Below are positions 1-9,267 of a DNA stretch of 26,168 bases, one piece after another (the stretch's first letter is position 1; each line of letters begins with the position of its first letter). The stretch covers positions 873,108 to 899,275 of the forward strand of contig BFEA01000503.1 of NCBI GenBank assembly GCA_003427395.1, given 5' to 3'. Source of the DNA: Chara braunii (Eukaryota; Streptophyta; Charophyceae; Charales; Characeae). The position numbers and the translations under genes were made by a program. Under the pieces are notes generated by a model. The model saw nothing but the letters and a program-made list of their open reading frames with translations. It did no database searches and had not been told where the DNA came from.

Positions 1-110
1 GTGGGTGGGTGCATGCATCTGTGTGTGTGTGTGGGTGGGTGCATGCATATGCATCTGTGTGTGTGCGTGGGTGGGTGCATGCGTGTGGGTACCCACCCAC
101 GTGCACATGG
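1..110. repeat. GT-rich minisatellite with GTGGGTGGGTGCATGC core
   Basis: Three imperfect copies of a unit built from GTGGGTGGGTGCATGC followed by TGTGTG runs start near 1, 31 and 67. The tract is almost entirely alternating purine-pyrimidine. It ends in a short self-complementary stretch (GTGGGTACCCAC) at about 85-100. No gene is supported here. Confidence 0.85.
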
Positions 111-654
111 GCACATCTGTCAGAAGCATGGGGCATGCAATTGCATGCGTAAAATAGCATATAAGGATTTTCCATGTGAGGAGGGGTATAGTTAATTATG
201 CGGATGGGGCATGTGAGTTGAACTAGATGGAAAGAAAGAGGGTTTTTTTGTTGCTGTGCGAGGTGCAACTGCGTGGAGGGAGAGAGGAGAGTTGGTGTGA
301 GAGCTTATCGAGGGTGTAGAGAGAGCTATGCACACAGTCACAGTCACACAGCTAATCGACCGCCTTCCGTCCGCTTTGCAACCGATTGGAATTTGTCTGA
401 TTCGCAAACGATTGGAATTGCAGTATGTGTTTTTTTCTCCATGAACCGATGGGATAGATAGCCTGTTCATTCACCGGTCCCCTTTCATTCAGCGATCCGC
501 TTTTTTAATTTCCATCTCTATGATGTCTTCCCATACTGTTGAATCATCCTAAGGCCATACCGGCTTTGTGACTGGATTTGCAACCTCCTGATGGTGTGCA
601 ATAGACCGCCCGCCGTCCATTCATCAGTGACGTAGCCGGTACTTTCATTCGCGG
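111..654. other. No gene seen
   Basis: Open frames here are short, lack splice-site support and resemble no known family. The only local structure is a near-duplicate of CGATTGGAATT at about 384 and 411. Confidence 0.5.
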
Positions 655-656
655 TT

Positions 657-698
<42 letters not shown>

Positions 699-711
699 TT
701 GATTGATTGAT

Positions 712-743
<32 letters not shown>
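655..743. repeat. Compound microsatellite (GT)n(GA)n(TTGA)n(GT)n(GA)n
   Basis: A GT run passes into GA, then four GATT/TTGA units, then GT and GA again. The same GT-to-GA order occurs twice, which suggests duplication of a compound repeat by slippage. Confidence 0.95.
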
Positions 744-1058
744 CGACTTACAATCTTCCATCATTTCTGAGCGAGTGTGGTAGCTGCTGCTTGGTGGTGT
801 GTTTGTTGCTCACTATGAAACAAAATTTTAAGGTTTTTGATTGGTTCAATTCGAAGGTACAACTCCAGCAGAATGGTAGGGCAGAGACCTGCGTGGAGCA
901 GGTCCCTACACCGACTCACTTGAGCATCGGGTTTCTAAGTGGCGGCATGATGTGATGTCCACGGACGAAGTTGGCTTTGCATAATGTTTGCATTTCCCTT
1001 TTTCAGAGAGCTATTGTGGCACTCGGTTTTATTTTCGCAGTGCACGCGCCCCTGACGC

Positions 1059-1093
1059 GAGAGAGAGAGAGACACACACACACACACACAGAG

Positions 1094-1163
<70 letters not shown>
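1059..1163. repeat. (GA)n/(CA)n microsatellite
   Basis: GA units, then CA units interrupted by GAGA, then about 60 bp of pure GA. The open frames across it are repeat translations (RERERE, SLSLSL) and not genes. Confidence 0.95.
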
Positions 1164-1166
<3 letters not shown>

Positions 1167-1251
1167 ACTCTTCGGAATTGCTGTTTTTCATTTGGTTGGT
1201 AAGTTTTTTTGTGGTTTTTCCGTTTGATGATGATTACTATGTGATTTTTCC

Positions 1252-1321
1252 GTTTTTTTGTTTTTTTGTTTTTTTGTTTTTTTGTTTTTTTGTTTTTTTG
1301 TTTTTTTGTTTTTTTGTTTTT
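1252..1321. repeat. (GTTTTTTT)n octamer array
   Basis: Eight complete GTTTTTTT units run from 1252 to 1315 with a partial ninth. The array is bracketed by a 15-bp direct repeat TTTTTCCGTTTGATG at 1215-1229 and 1329-1343. The lysine-rich minus-strand frame across it is an artefact of the repeat. Confidence 0.95.
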
Positions 1322-1776
1322 AACAAGATTTTTCCGTTTGATGGTTACTAGTCGTGTTTTTTTTTGGGCTCTTTTTTTGGTTATTATGTTTTGGTTATGC
1401 AACTTATGCTCATGGACTTTTTGGGCTTTTTGGGCTTGATATGTTCATACGGATGATAATCTTGTATTACTTTAGGGTTCAGACTTGTGGGGTGATTAAT
1501 TTTGTAAAGTATATGAGAAGCTAGTTGGTTTGTGCTTTAGTGTTAGGGTTGCTGACGATCAATTAAAGATAATTAGGGTGTGATGTTGATTAGTGTTAAC
1601 AACTTAACACTGTTAAGTATGGTGTGACTCAGCCGGGGTGGGGTTATTCCAGTCTGCAGGCCGTGGTTATTGATGTGAGGGACGGAGAGGGGGCGCGGAG
1701 GGGGGGGAGGGAAGTGGGGGAGGAGGGGGGGCAGGGGGCGGGGGGGATGTTTTCTGAACATAGCCAGAGGAGCCCA

Positions 1777-2010
1777 AATCCGGGCCGCTGTCTTGAGTCG
1801 AGCGTTGGCTGTCAAGGGGGAGGGGGGGAAGGGGGGTATAAATTATAAATTGATTTTCAAGTGGCTAAAGGGGTTCAAAGGAGGGTGTCTTGGGGTGATT
1901 CTATTGGCTTTTGTGTTATCAGATACCCCGATTCCGTGAGTATTTTTTTTTTTTTTTCTGAGGAATTCTGAGATGACCCTCAGCCAAATATCATTTGTAT
2001 TGCAAATCTT
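1777..2010 (+). repeat. Dispersed G-rich, TATA-bearing repeat, copy A
   Basis: This copy shares an ordered set of blocks with sequences at 9525-9745 (same strand) and 9893-10093 (opposite strand). The blocks are TTGGCTGTCAAGGGGG, a G-rich run, GGGTATAAAT at about 1834-1843, GGCTAAAGGGGTT, ATTCCGTGAG, GATGACCCTCAGCC and TTTGTATTGCAA, then a T tract. The G-rich run followed by TATAAAT resembles a promoter core, but transcription is not shown. The family could be a fragment of a larger retroelement or a non-autonomous element. I do not recognise it as a named family. Confidence 0.7.
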
Positions 2011-2115
2011 TTTTCTTTTTTTTTTTTTTTTAAATGAAGCTCCCGTCTATTCTTGGGGAAGAACACGTGCTGGGAACTTCCTCTACATCCCTAGGCTCTG
2101 TTTGTCCGGGGAAAA

Positions 2116-2313
2116 GGTCCCACTTGCGCAAATTAGGAGATTTCGGCCGTTGATCTTTGCAATCTACGGTCAGTATCTCTTAATTCGTGCAAGTGGGACC
2201 TAGCCCCCGGGGCCCGGGGCTAGGGCTAGGTCCCACTTGCTCGAATTAAAAGATACTGACCGTAGATAGCAAAGATCAACGGCCCAAATCTCCTAATTTG
2301 CACAAGTGGGACC
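2116..2313. repeat. Foldback element: two 85-bp units in inverted orientation
   Basis: The left unit (2116-2200) starts GGTCCCACTTGCGCAAATTA and ends TTAATTCGTGCAAGTGGGACC-like, so it has its own terminal inverted repeats. The right unit (2229-2313) is its near-perfect reverse complement. They are separated by a 28-bp GC-rich spacer. The whole could fold into a 198-nt hairpin with 85-bp arms. The ends resemble the GGTCCCACTAGC ends of the 155-bp family at 6861, 7103 and 9268. Confidence 0.9.
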
Positions 2314-2362
2314 TTGCCCCGGGGGCCTGTCCGGGGGCCCAGTGTCCCTATGTTGGTTTTTC

Positions 2363-2375
2363 CAACAGGATTTTT
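2363..2375. repeat. LINE target-site duplication, 3' side
   Basis: CAACAGGATTTTT here is identical to 6274-6286. The two copies bracket the minus-strand LINE. This copy abuts its A-rich 3' tail, which reads as T-rich on the plus strand. Confidence 0.88.
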
Positions 2376-2922
2376 TATTTTTTTATTTTTTTATGTTTTT
2401 TTTGTTTGTCGAATGCTGCTTCTCTCTCGTTATATTGGAAACAATATCAAATCGAGGCCGGGGACCTCACAATTCAACCCGGAGTTATCCCGGCAGCCTT
2501 AGCCGGTTTCACTTACAGCCTGCAAGGCTGGAACACATACTGCGTAACCATTCTGCTGTTCTTCAAGCAATTTTAAAGCAAACCTATTCTATTCAAAATT
2601 ATAGCACCTTCACTCACTGAGAATTAACCACAATGTCCATCAAAGCAGGACACTCTGAGCACCTTTTCCTACTTCCAACTCCTACAAGCTCCTACAGACT
2701 ACAGGGGTCTACTCCTGGCACCCATACCAACCTACCAACGGTTGGTTGGAACTCGCGTTCCCCGTAACAGTTGGCACTCTGCCACCCACCAACCCCTGTC
2801 TGCCTCCTGCGGCACTTGTATGAGAGAACCGAGTGCCCTGGTTCTTAAAACGCCTACTGCCTAATTACTGAACCACTATACCTACCACCTCCTGTTCCCC
2901 TATCCCCCTTGAGCTGGTTCTT

Positions 2923-3291
2923 TCACCCACGGGGAGAGGACAAGTCCCTTGGTTCTGTGTACTCCTGCCAGTTGATGACGGTGTGCCCATGTGTCCAAAA
3001 ACCATCGCTGTTGCCTCCTGTTCCCCTTCCCTGCCCTTGCTCTTTTTCTCCAATCCACTTTGATTGCCTCCATTTCTCTTCCCAGTCTACAACTGGGTCT
3101 CCAAAGCGCTGCCAGTGGTGCTTCCAGCACATCCAGATTCTTCGGGAGGCAGGGCACTCGCACCAGAGGTGCCGCGTGGACTCAAAGGGCCAGTTACAGC
3201 GTGGGCACCTGAGTTCAACTTGCATGCCTCTGCTGACGAGCCAGACTGCAGAGGGAGTTACCATCAAGGAGATTTGCCACAGGATTGCCAC
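2923..3291 (-). pseudogene. LINE ORF2 C-terminal zinc-binding segment
   Basis: The minus-strand frame contains RCPRCNWPFESTRHLWCECP (about 3127-3207), a CX2C...HX2CXC pattern followed by ASRRIW. Plant L1-type ORF2 proteins end in such a zinc-binding region after the reverse transcriptase. It lies downstream of the other LINE fragments in the correct order and strand, separated from 3780 by a stretch whose frame is broken. The continuation TWYCTEGEDAEEVWRLL just below 3780 is in another frame, which marks a frameshift there. Confidence 0.75.
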
Positions 3292-3779
3292 CTGTTTACC
3301 ATTAGGTAGGAAGATACGTCAGTGAGTCCCACAGGGCCAGAAACAGGGTGTCTGCTCCTGTCAGATCATCTGATGTCACTGTCTGCCACCTGCTGATGGC
3401 CACTTGTGCCGGGGTTCTCCTCACTCCTGCATTCCTCCTCAAGTTATATCCTTTCGCAACCGAATACTCTGACAGAGGAAGTTGAGGTTGGCTTGTTTCG
3501 CCCTTTGTCCAGTTCCAAGCTGTAGGGTCAATACAGAGTTTTCTTAACGGAGAGCGACCTATCCAGACCCACTTCTACTCTCCGGGGTACCTCCCTTTCC
3601 CACAATTCTGGCCTGAGGGGGATTTCTCCAGGTTCTGATTATCTCCTCATTAATAACACTCAGTTCATTTGAGAAGTGCTTACATTTCCATCTCTGAACC
3701 CTTCTGAAACCGCTGGGGAGAATTTCTAGTAATCTCCAAACTTCTTCTGCATCTTCCCCCTCCGTGCAGTACCAGGTGC

Positions 3780-4229
3780 CTACTGGATCAATACTCTCCG
3801 GCCCAAGCTGCTCCCACCAGTCCTTCGGAATATCGCTTCCAAGATCTGCTTCAGATGTGCCTCAATGTTTCTCAACGGGCTAAGGACCTCCAACAGATCT
3901 GCTACCTGTCTCCACGCCCCTACTAAGGGGGCCCATAGGTCACCAATCGTGACAATGCCCTTGCGGACCGAGGCCAAGCCAAATGAGGCTGCCGCACCAT
4001 CCGCCATGAACTGGTTCCCCTCTTCATCCACCATCTGAGGGTTTTCAAACAGAAGCAGAGACTGCACTTCCTCTTTCGTTTGCGGTTGCGATGCCATATC
4101 CGGTGGCAGGTTGCTCCAAGCCTTCAACACCTCCTTGCAAAAACGTGACTTTACCCGCTTCCTTCGGAAGGAGGGAATAAACAGGCAGCGCCAGACATCC
4201 TGTGGACGGCACAATCCCCATTCTTCCAT
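3780..4229 (-). pseudogene. LINE ORF2 C-terminal fragment
   Basis: 149 codons beginning MEEWGLCRPQDVWR. The frame is shifted by one relative to the preceding segment (4232-4576), and the break lies near 4230. It has no motif I can name, but it sits between the reverse transcriptase thumb and the zinc motif of the same element on the same strand, so I assign it by position. The frame breaks again near 3780. Confidence 0.7.
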
Positions 4230-5060
4230 TAAGTCTGTTCTGCCAGCTCCATCCAGTGCTCCTTCACTGGGGCATTGGCCACTTTACTTACCCATGTGCT
4301 GAGTTGGGCTTGGTTTTTCTTTACCGGATCCACCAGATTGAGCCCACCCTCGCTGCGTGGAAAGGTAAGAAGCTCCCATGCCACCTTCACAGTAAAACCT
4401 CCCCCTTCCTTCGCTCTCGGTTTCCAAATAAAGCGCGCCACAATTCTTTTCACAGCTTTCCACACACTTTCCGACAACTCTCTCACTGTGCATACATACC
4501 ACATAATCGAGAACAGTGCAGCGTTTGCCACTAACGCTCTCCCTGTGATGGACAGATGCCAAACCAGCCCCCAAATTCACAATCTTGCCGCGACTCTTTG
4601 CTGCAGCACAAGCCCTTGTGTAGAGGCTCCAGTTTGGAGACTGACCAGAATTCCCAAGAACCTTTCTTCCTCTCCTTCTGTAATCCTCTTCATTCCCCAT
4701 TGTGCAGATAACTGAAATTCCTCTGGCAGCAGGAACACAGATTTGTTCCAGTTGACCGAGGCCTCTGAGAGCGAAGAGTACTCAGTTAGGATATCCTTCA
4801 GAGCGTTTAGTGAAGTACAAGAGTTGTCTCTGATGACAAACAGGTCGTCAGCGAGGGCCTTGACCTTACATTGCGTGCCGCTGTGCAGGGTTAACCCTCT
4901 GAGGTTTGGATTTCTGCGCACTCTATTCAAAAGTACCTCCATCTGCAACACAGATAGCAGTGGAGCAAGGGGACAACCCTGCCTCGGCAACCTTGACAGC
5001 TTGAACGGCTGTGATAAGTGACCATTGATCATCACCGCCGGGTCGAAAGAGTGTACATTG
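4229..5060 (-). pseudogene. LINE ORF2 reverse transcriptase core and thumb
   Basis: This segment carries RLPRQGCPLAPLL (motif B region, about 4955-4993) and ALADDLFVI, the catalytic DD box (ADD at about 4844-4852). After an in-frame TGA at 4577-4579 the same frame resumes with WHLSITGRALVANAALFSIM and then FPRSEGGLNLVDPVKKNQAQ, the usual thumb-side features of L1-type ORF2. A frameshift near 5050 joins it to the upstream fragment: LVAMYT in one frame, then SFDPAVMINGHLSQP in the next. The catalytic aspartates survive, but the protein is interrupted. Confidence 0.9.
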
Positions 5061-6273
5061 CAACTAGCCATTTGCAAAAAGGGGTGCCAAACCCCATTTT
5101 CCTCAGAGTCGTAAATACAAAAGGCCATCCCACTTTATCATATGCCTTTTTGAGGTCTAGGAGAAGGACTGTCGTGTTCACGCCTTCCGCCTGCACCACC
5201 TCCAGGACTTCCAATGCTGTGACTATATTGTTGAAGATCGACCTCCCTTGCACAAACGCACCTTGATCCCCTTCTACTAACCCCAGTAGGTAAAATCCCA
5301 GCCTCCGCGCCAACGTTTTAGCTAGGATCTTGTATGACACGTTTAGAAGTGAGACTGGACGCCAGTTTCTAACCTCAGACTTATCCCCTTTCTTGAACAG
5401 CATGCTTATTACTCCACGAGTCATCCCTTTTCCCAAACGACTGCCTACCAACATTTGATTGTACAGGTCCACTTACTTAGGTCCCATGGAGTTCCAGAAC
5501 ATGCTGTAAAATTCTACCGCTAAACCGTCGATGCCCGGGGATTTACCCTTGGCCATGGACTTGACTGTCTGGGACAGCTCTTCCAACGTAATTGGTCTGT
5601 CCAAATCTAACCTAGCTGTGTCCGGGAGTTTGACTCTCGTGTCGTTCCACATGTCCGAAGTCGCCGATAGATCGGTTGTCGGGTCCTCTTGCGGGCGTCT
5701 TGAGGTGAGAATACCCTCATAGTAGAGCTTAGCGTAATGGAGCATCCCTGTGGCCGTCTCTGCGTTGGGAGCATTGCTGTCGAACGGGTGGCGCAGTTCT
5801 ACCGTCTGCTGAGCGACTCTCCTTGGCTGCAATTTCTGAAAGGTTTCTTTTGTCATCAGATCATGGGTTTCAATCCCTTTTTCCTTCAGCAACTCAGCCC
5901 ATCTTCTTTGTTTGTCTTGTTGTATGGTACCCCATTCCTCCATTCTCTTCACTCTTTCTGTAGCCCATACCGTTGCCGATATTGGGTGACCCTCCATTCT
6001 CTCCTCAGCTTCCTCTACCCGTTTCCTACATTCCGTCTCTTTCACGTTTTTGCTCTTCGCAAGAATTCTCGACCATACATCCAATACTCCAGAGAGGGTG
6101 GCCAGTCCGGCGTCCAGCCATTCTGCTGTATCCCCAAAAAAGGGTCTGGCAGAATCCCATCTCACCATGTGATCCTCCACCCAATCCCGAACGCCTGGGC
6201 TCTCCAGCACTTGTTTGTTCAGTCTGAAGAAGCCTTTACCCCTTTCGCAGCCCTCCTGACCAGTGATACTCCA
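5047..6273 (-). pseudogene. LINE ORF2 linker and N-terminal reverse transcriptase
   Basis: The frame opens directly at the 5' junction and reads GKGFFRLNKQVLESPGVRDW, which resembles the linker that follows the endonuclease domain in L1 ORF2. Next comes MAKGKSPGIDGLAVEFYS, an in-frame TAA at 5473-5475, then LFKKGD, NWRPVSLLN (about 5341-5367), DQGAFVQGRSI and the motif A aspartate in LLLDLKKAYDKV (about 5137-5166). No start codon belongs to it because the 5' part is missing. Apart from the single stop the frame is continuous over more than 1.2 kb. Confidence 0.93.
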
Positions 6274-6286
6274 CAACAGGATTTTT
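6274..6286. repeat. LINE target-site duplication, 5' side
   Basis: CAACAGGATTTTT, an exact 13/13 match to 2363-2375. The pre-insertion site can be placed between these copies. Confidence 0.88.
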
Positions 6287-6388
6287 CTGCTGGAACGTTC
6301 ACCTTTTTGAATGTTTATGTTTATTTTTTTTGTTTGGTTGGTTTTTGTTTTGTTTTTTGTTGGTACTCTTTTGCGTTTTTTTTAAAAA

Positions 6389-6500
6389 GGGCCCAGTGTC
6401 CAAGGCCTGAACGGTTTTCTTAAGGGCCCAGTGCCCAAGGCCTGAATACAGAACAATAAACAAGTTTCAAGTTTCAGGGGTCGTGGCCAAGGCCTGAATA
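6389..6500 (+). repeat. Three spaced copies of a CCAAGGCCTGAA motif
   Basis: GGGCCCAGTGTCCAAGGCCT, GGGCCCAGTGCCCAAGGCCT and GTGGCCAAGGCCT each continue into GAA at about 6389, 6425 and 6482. A further shared string, TAGAAAATAGATRAAGAA, occurs at about 6530 and 6777. No coding is seen. Confidence 0.65.
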
Positions 6501-6546
6501 CACTTCGGAGGTGGAGCCCCTCCCTTGTAGAAAATAGATGAAGAAA

Positions 6547-6657
6547 CCTACGGTCTTCCCCGAACACAACGCACCCTGATTTTGGCTGTACCTGGCCGGA
6601 AAGATGGCTTGTATACATTCACTATCGGGGCGCGTTGTGTTCGGGGAAGACGGTAGG
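6547..6657. repeat. Short foldback element with 26-bp arms
   Basis: CCTACGGTCTTCCCCGAACA plus six further bases at 6547-6572 pairs with 6632-6657 at 25 of 26 positions. The loop is about 59 bp. The size fits a miniature inverted-repeat element. I found no clear target duplication. Confidence 0.8.
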
Positions 6658-6860
6658 GAGATTAATGTCCTAAATAAACAAGAAAAAAATAGACCAGTAA
6701 TACTCGAAACAAAATTTTACTCAGATAACAAGAGTGTTTTTTTTTGTGGATAACAATAGTTTGAACCCTCCCCTCTAGAAAATAGATAAAGAATTTTATG
6801 TTTATTTTTTGCGGATGGGCTTTTGCCCGGGGCCCATGGCTGGCTGGGCACCTGGGGCGA

Positions 6861-7014
6861 GGTCCCACTAGCAAAGAGGATTGGATAATTATCCTGAATC
6901 TGGACGTGTTGTAAGCAGAGATGCAGAAAAGCAGTTCAATTGCGACATTGTGCACCTCTCCACAAACAAGTCCAGATTCAGGCGTTCAATCCAATCCTCT
7001 TTGCTAATGGGACC
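6861..7014. mobile_element. 155-bp foldback family, copy 1
   Basis: Terminal inverted repeats start GGTCCCACTAGCAAAGAGGA, and the arms pair over about 75 bp each. An internal CTGAATCTGGAC is shared with the copies at 7103 and 9268. Complementarity extends a few bases outside the ends (CCTGGGGCGAGG against CCAGGGGAGAGG). There is no coding capacity. It is miniature and non-autonomous, and I cannot name a parent family. Confidence 0.85.
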
Positions 7015-7102
7015 TCTCCCCTGGACATGTATCCGGGCACAAGTTGGGTACTACAGGCCCCCGGACAAACAGCCTAGGGAAGTAGAGGAAGTTCTGGGGC
7101 GT

Positions 7103-7258
7103 GGTCCACACTTGCAAAGAGGATCGGATCGAATGCCTGAATCTGGACAAGATTATGGAGATGTGCAGGAAATCGATATTGAACTGACTTTTCTGTATCT
7201 CTACATAAAACTCATCCAGATTCAGGATCTCGATCCTATCCTTTTTGCTAGTGGGACC
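7103..7258. mobile_element. 155-bp foldback family, copy 2
   Basis: The ends are GGTCCACACTTGCAAAGAGG and CTTTTTGCTAGTGGGACC. The left end differs from the family consensus at several positions, while the inner CTGAATCTGGAC and its complement CCAGATTCAGG are kept. It lies 88 bp from copy 1 on the same strand. Confidence 0.82.
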
Positions 7259-7364
7259 TCGGCCCTGGAGAAAAACTTGGGTGCGTCAGGATTTAGATCA
7301 CAGCAGAGCTGAAGTTTGCTAGTGGATGGAGAAAAAAAAAAAAAAACTCCCTTGCTACCGGTGA

Positions 7365-8282
7365 CAAGCAACCGGACTGATGAAAGAGATGTTCTCAAAA
7401 ATTCCGCATGACGAAGTGAGGGCATCAATCAACTGGATTTTTGGAAAGTACAGGAATCAGGGGAAGCGTTGGGTGCGAGTAAAAACACAGGGAAAAGGTG
7501 CTGTCATTGGAAAATCTGCAGGTGAAAAAGGATGGAAGTCCATAAGACTGGGTGACTTAGAGAAGCTCACCTCATTCTTGCTGGACAATTTCTTTTTTAA
7601 GTCGGTCGGTGACATCTTGAAGCAGAACAAAGGAATACCAATGGGTGGGCAAGCCAGCCCGCCTCTTGCTTCGCTTGTATGTGTGTTCACCGAAAACAGG
7701 TTTCTTGAATCTTTGGGGACAGACAGGAAGCGCGTGTTTGGAAAAAGGTACGTTGACGACCTGTTATTACTTGGGCTATCAAAGGCCGGGAATAAGGATG
7801 ACAAAGTCCGAACCTCCGCGGTAATGGACAGAATCACCGAATGCTACCACAAGGAATTAAGGCTAGAGCGAACCGATGGGAACCAAAATGTCGTTGATTT
7901 CCTAGAAATGGAGGGTCCCATTATTGTGCTGGATAGACCGGCTGAGGTGGTCACAACGCACAAATTTAAGAACTCGGATAGTGTTTGGAGGGAACCAAGT
8001 AAACCACAATTCATGATCACGAAATGGTATGGCTCTTTTCGCCCGAAAGAACGCAAGTTCGCAAGCATAACCGGAACATTGCATCGGATCATAAGCAATA
8101 CAAATAAGGATGCACTACTTCCACTTGCACCGATGACTCTGCACAGAGAGCACAAAGGGGTGGGGTTTCCATCCGAACAGGTTCTCACCGTGTTCGAAAA
8201 GTTTTCCGAAAGGACGGGAGGGGGGGGGTTAATAGAGATGATTTATTGGCTACGAAAGTGCTACCGGGAGTGGCAAGGGTAA
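7365..8282 (+). CDS. Reverse transcriptase, Penelope-like or related (partial)
   Basis: A 300-codon frame with the first ATG at 7380; the frame is open back to a stop at 7362-7364. The order is MFSKIPHDEV (resembling the YTNIPH region of Penelope-type enzymes), FLLDNFFFKSVGD (residues 66-78), GIPMGGQASPPLASL (85-99) and the catalytic YVDD (124-127; 7749-7760). Then come VDFLEM and KFKNSDSVWREPSKP with a following basic stretch (FRPKERKF). The N-terminal aspartate of motif A would lie upstream of the frame and is missing. No endonuclease domain is visible downstream. The strong frame and intact YVDD suggest a fairly young copy. Assignment as a reverse transcriptase is firm; the family is inferred. 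Confidence 0.75.
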   Translation, partial: QATGLMKEMFSKIPHDEVRASINWIFGKYRNQGKRWVRVKTQGKGAVIGKSAGEKGWKSIRLGDLEKLTSFLLDNFFFKSVGDILKQNKGIPMGGQASPPLASLVCVFTENRFLESLGTDRKRVFGKRYVDDLLLLGLSKAGNKDDKVRTSAVMDRITECYHKELRLERTDGNQNVVDFLEMEGPIIVLDRPAEVVTTHKFKNSDSVWREPSKPQFMITKWYGSFRPKERKFASITGTLHRIISNTNKDALLPLAPMTLHREHKGVGFPSEQVLTVFEKFSERTGGGGLIEMIYWLRKCYREWQG

Positions 8283-9240
8283 GGGTAAGGTTTTGGGCCC
8301 TGTGATCACCTGCGAGCAATCCAGTGGGGGCGCGGCAGTAAGGGACCATCCGAACCAGAAAGAGGCTTTTTCGGCGGGCATTCAGAGGGTCTGTGCTACC
8401 TGTTTGGCGGTAAAGACCAGCTGGGCGATCTGTTGATACGACGTTTTCCAAATCGAAACGGCGAAGCTGACTACGGATACGACAACAAAATAAGAAAGGG
8501 TCTTCAGGTACCTCTGTGCCACCCGGTACTCAGCGGTGCACACGAGCTGGCTGGGCAATTCACTGAACCATGAGGCGATTACCTGCGGCACCAACAGATT
8601 GTTGTAATCGAACGTAAGTGAGCGTCCTAAGGACGAGATCAAGGATTTTTTTCGATATATATATTTTTTCGGTCTATTTAATCGGTTTATTATTATTTTT
8701 TCGGTTTATTTTTCTCATTCGTTTTTATGAGGTGTTGTTTCGAGAGTATTCAGAATCTGCACTCCGTGTCCGCCGTACGCGGTCTCGAAGTGCACAACAA
8801 TTTTTTGGTCCAGGGACCAGTTTTACTGGACCCGGGGACTTAGAGAGTTTTTCAGCCATGGAAAGTAGTATTTATCGAAGGGCGGACGCCCTGTTTTTTC
8901 AGACTGAGTTGCGTAGAGAAGAAGGTCTGATGCATGATGCTCTGGATCATGCTGCAGCAATGTGGTTACACTTCATATTAAATCTCTGCTACATTGTTGG
9001 TTTTTGAGTTCTCTCTTTATCTCTGATGACGGCCCCCAGAATAGAGGGGGCCTTGTGTTGTTTGGAAAATAAAAAGAAACGAAAGAAACAGGGGGGCACC
9101 CCGTGCAGGCAAAAATCAACCCCTTTTTTTCAACTCCTTTTTGGGCGGGGAGTTTTTTTTTTTCCTTTTCCTATAATCCACAGGAGACCTATTATCGGAG
9201 GCGATAAGAGCGTCCTCCAATAGTACGCCGCCTCTATAGA
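8283..9240. other. No gene seen; fragmentary frames only
   Basis: Downstream of the reverse transcriptase both strands carry short open frames. One is an 86-codon minus-strand frame at 8382-8642 with a hydrophobic stretch (FVVVSVVSFAVSIW). None has splice or family support. A GGGTAAGGGTAAGG string at 8278 is too short to be telomeric. Confidence 0.4.
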
Positions 9241-9267
9241 TGGCTCCCATCTATTCCTGGGGCGAGG

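Larger units (their letters stand above)
2376..6273 (-). mobile_element. 5'-truncated LINE (L1-type non-LTR retrotransposon)
   Basis: A 3.9-kb element on the minus strand. In order it shows a linker region, reverse transcriptase motifs, a thumb/C-terminal region, a Cys/His zinc motif of the kind found at the end of plant L1 ORF2, about 0.5 kb of untranslated sequence and a tail of repeated TAAAAAAA. It is flanked by the 13-bp direct repeat CAACAGGATTTTT. The endonuclease domain and all upstream sequence are absent: homology begins at the linker just inside the 5' junction, as is typical of incomplete target-primed reverse transcription. Stops and frameshifts make it non-autonomous. Confidence 0.93.

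Noticed and set aside
935-1402. 155-codon minus-strand frame rich in KK, SLSL and CVCV
   Set aside because: It is a translation of GA/CA and T7G repeats.
5737-6423. 228-codon plus-strand frame
   Set aside because: Antisense shadow of the LINE ORF2 fragment.
8276-8298. Interstitial telomere repeat (GGGTAA)
   Set aside because: Only two units, explained by chance at the end of the reverse-transcriptase frame.
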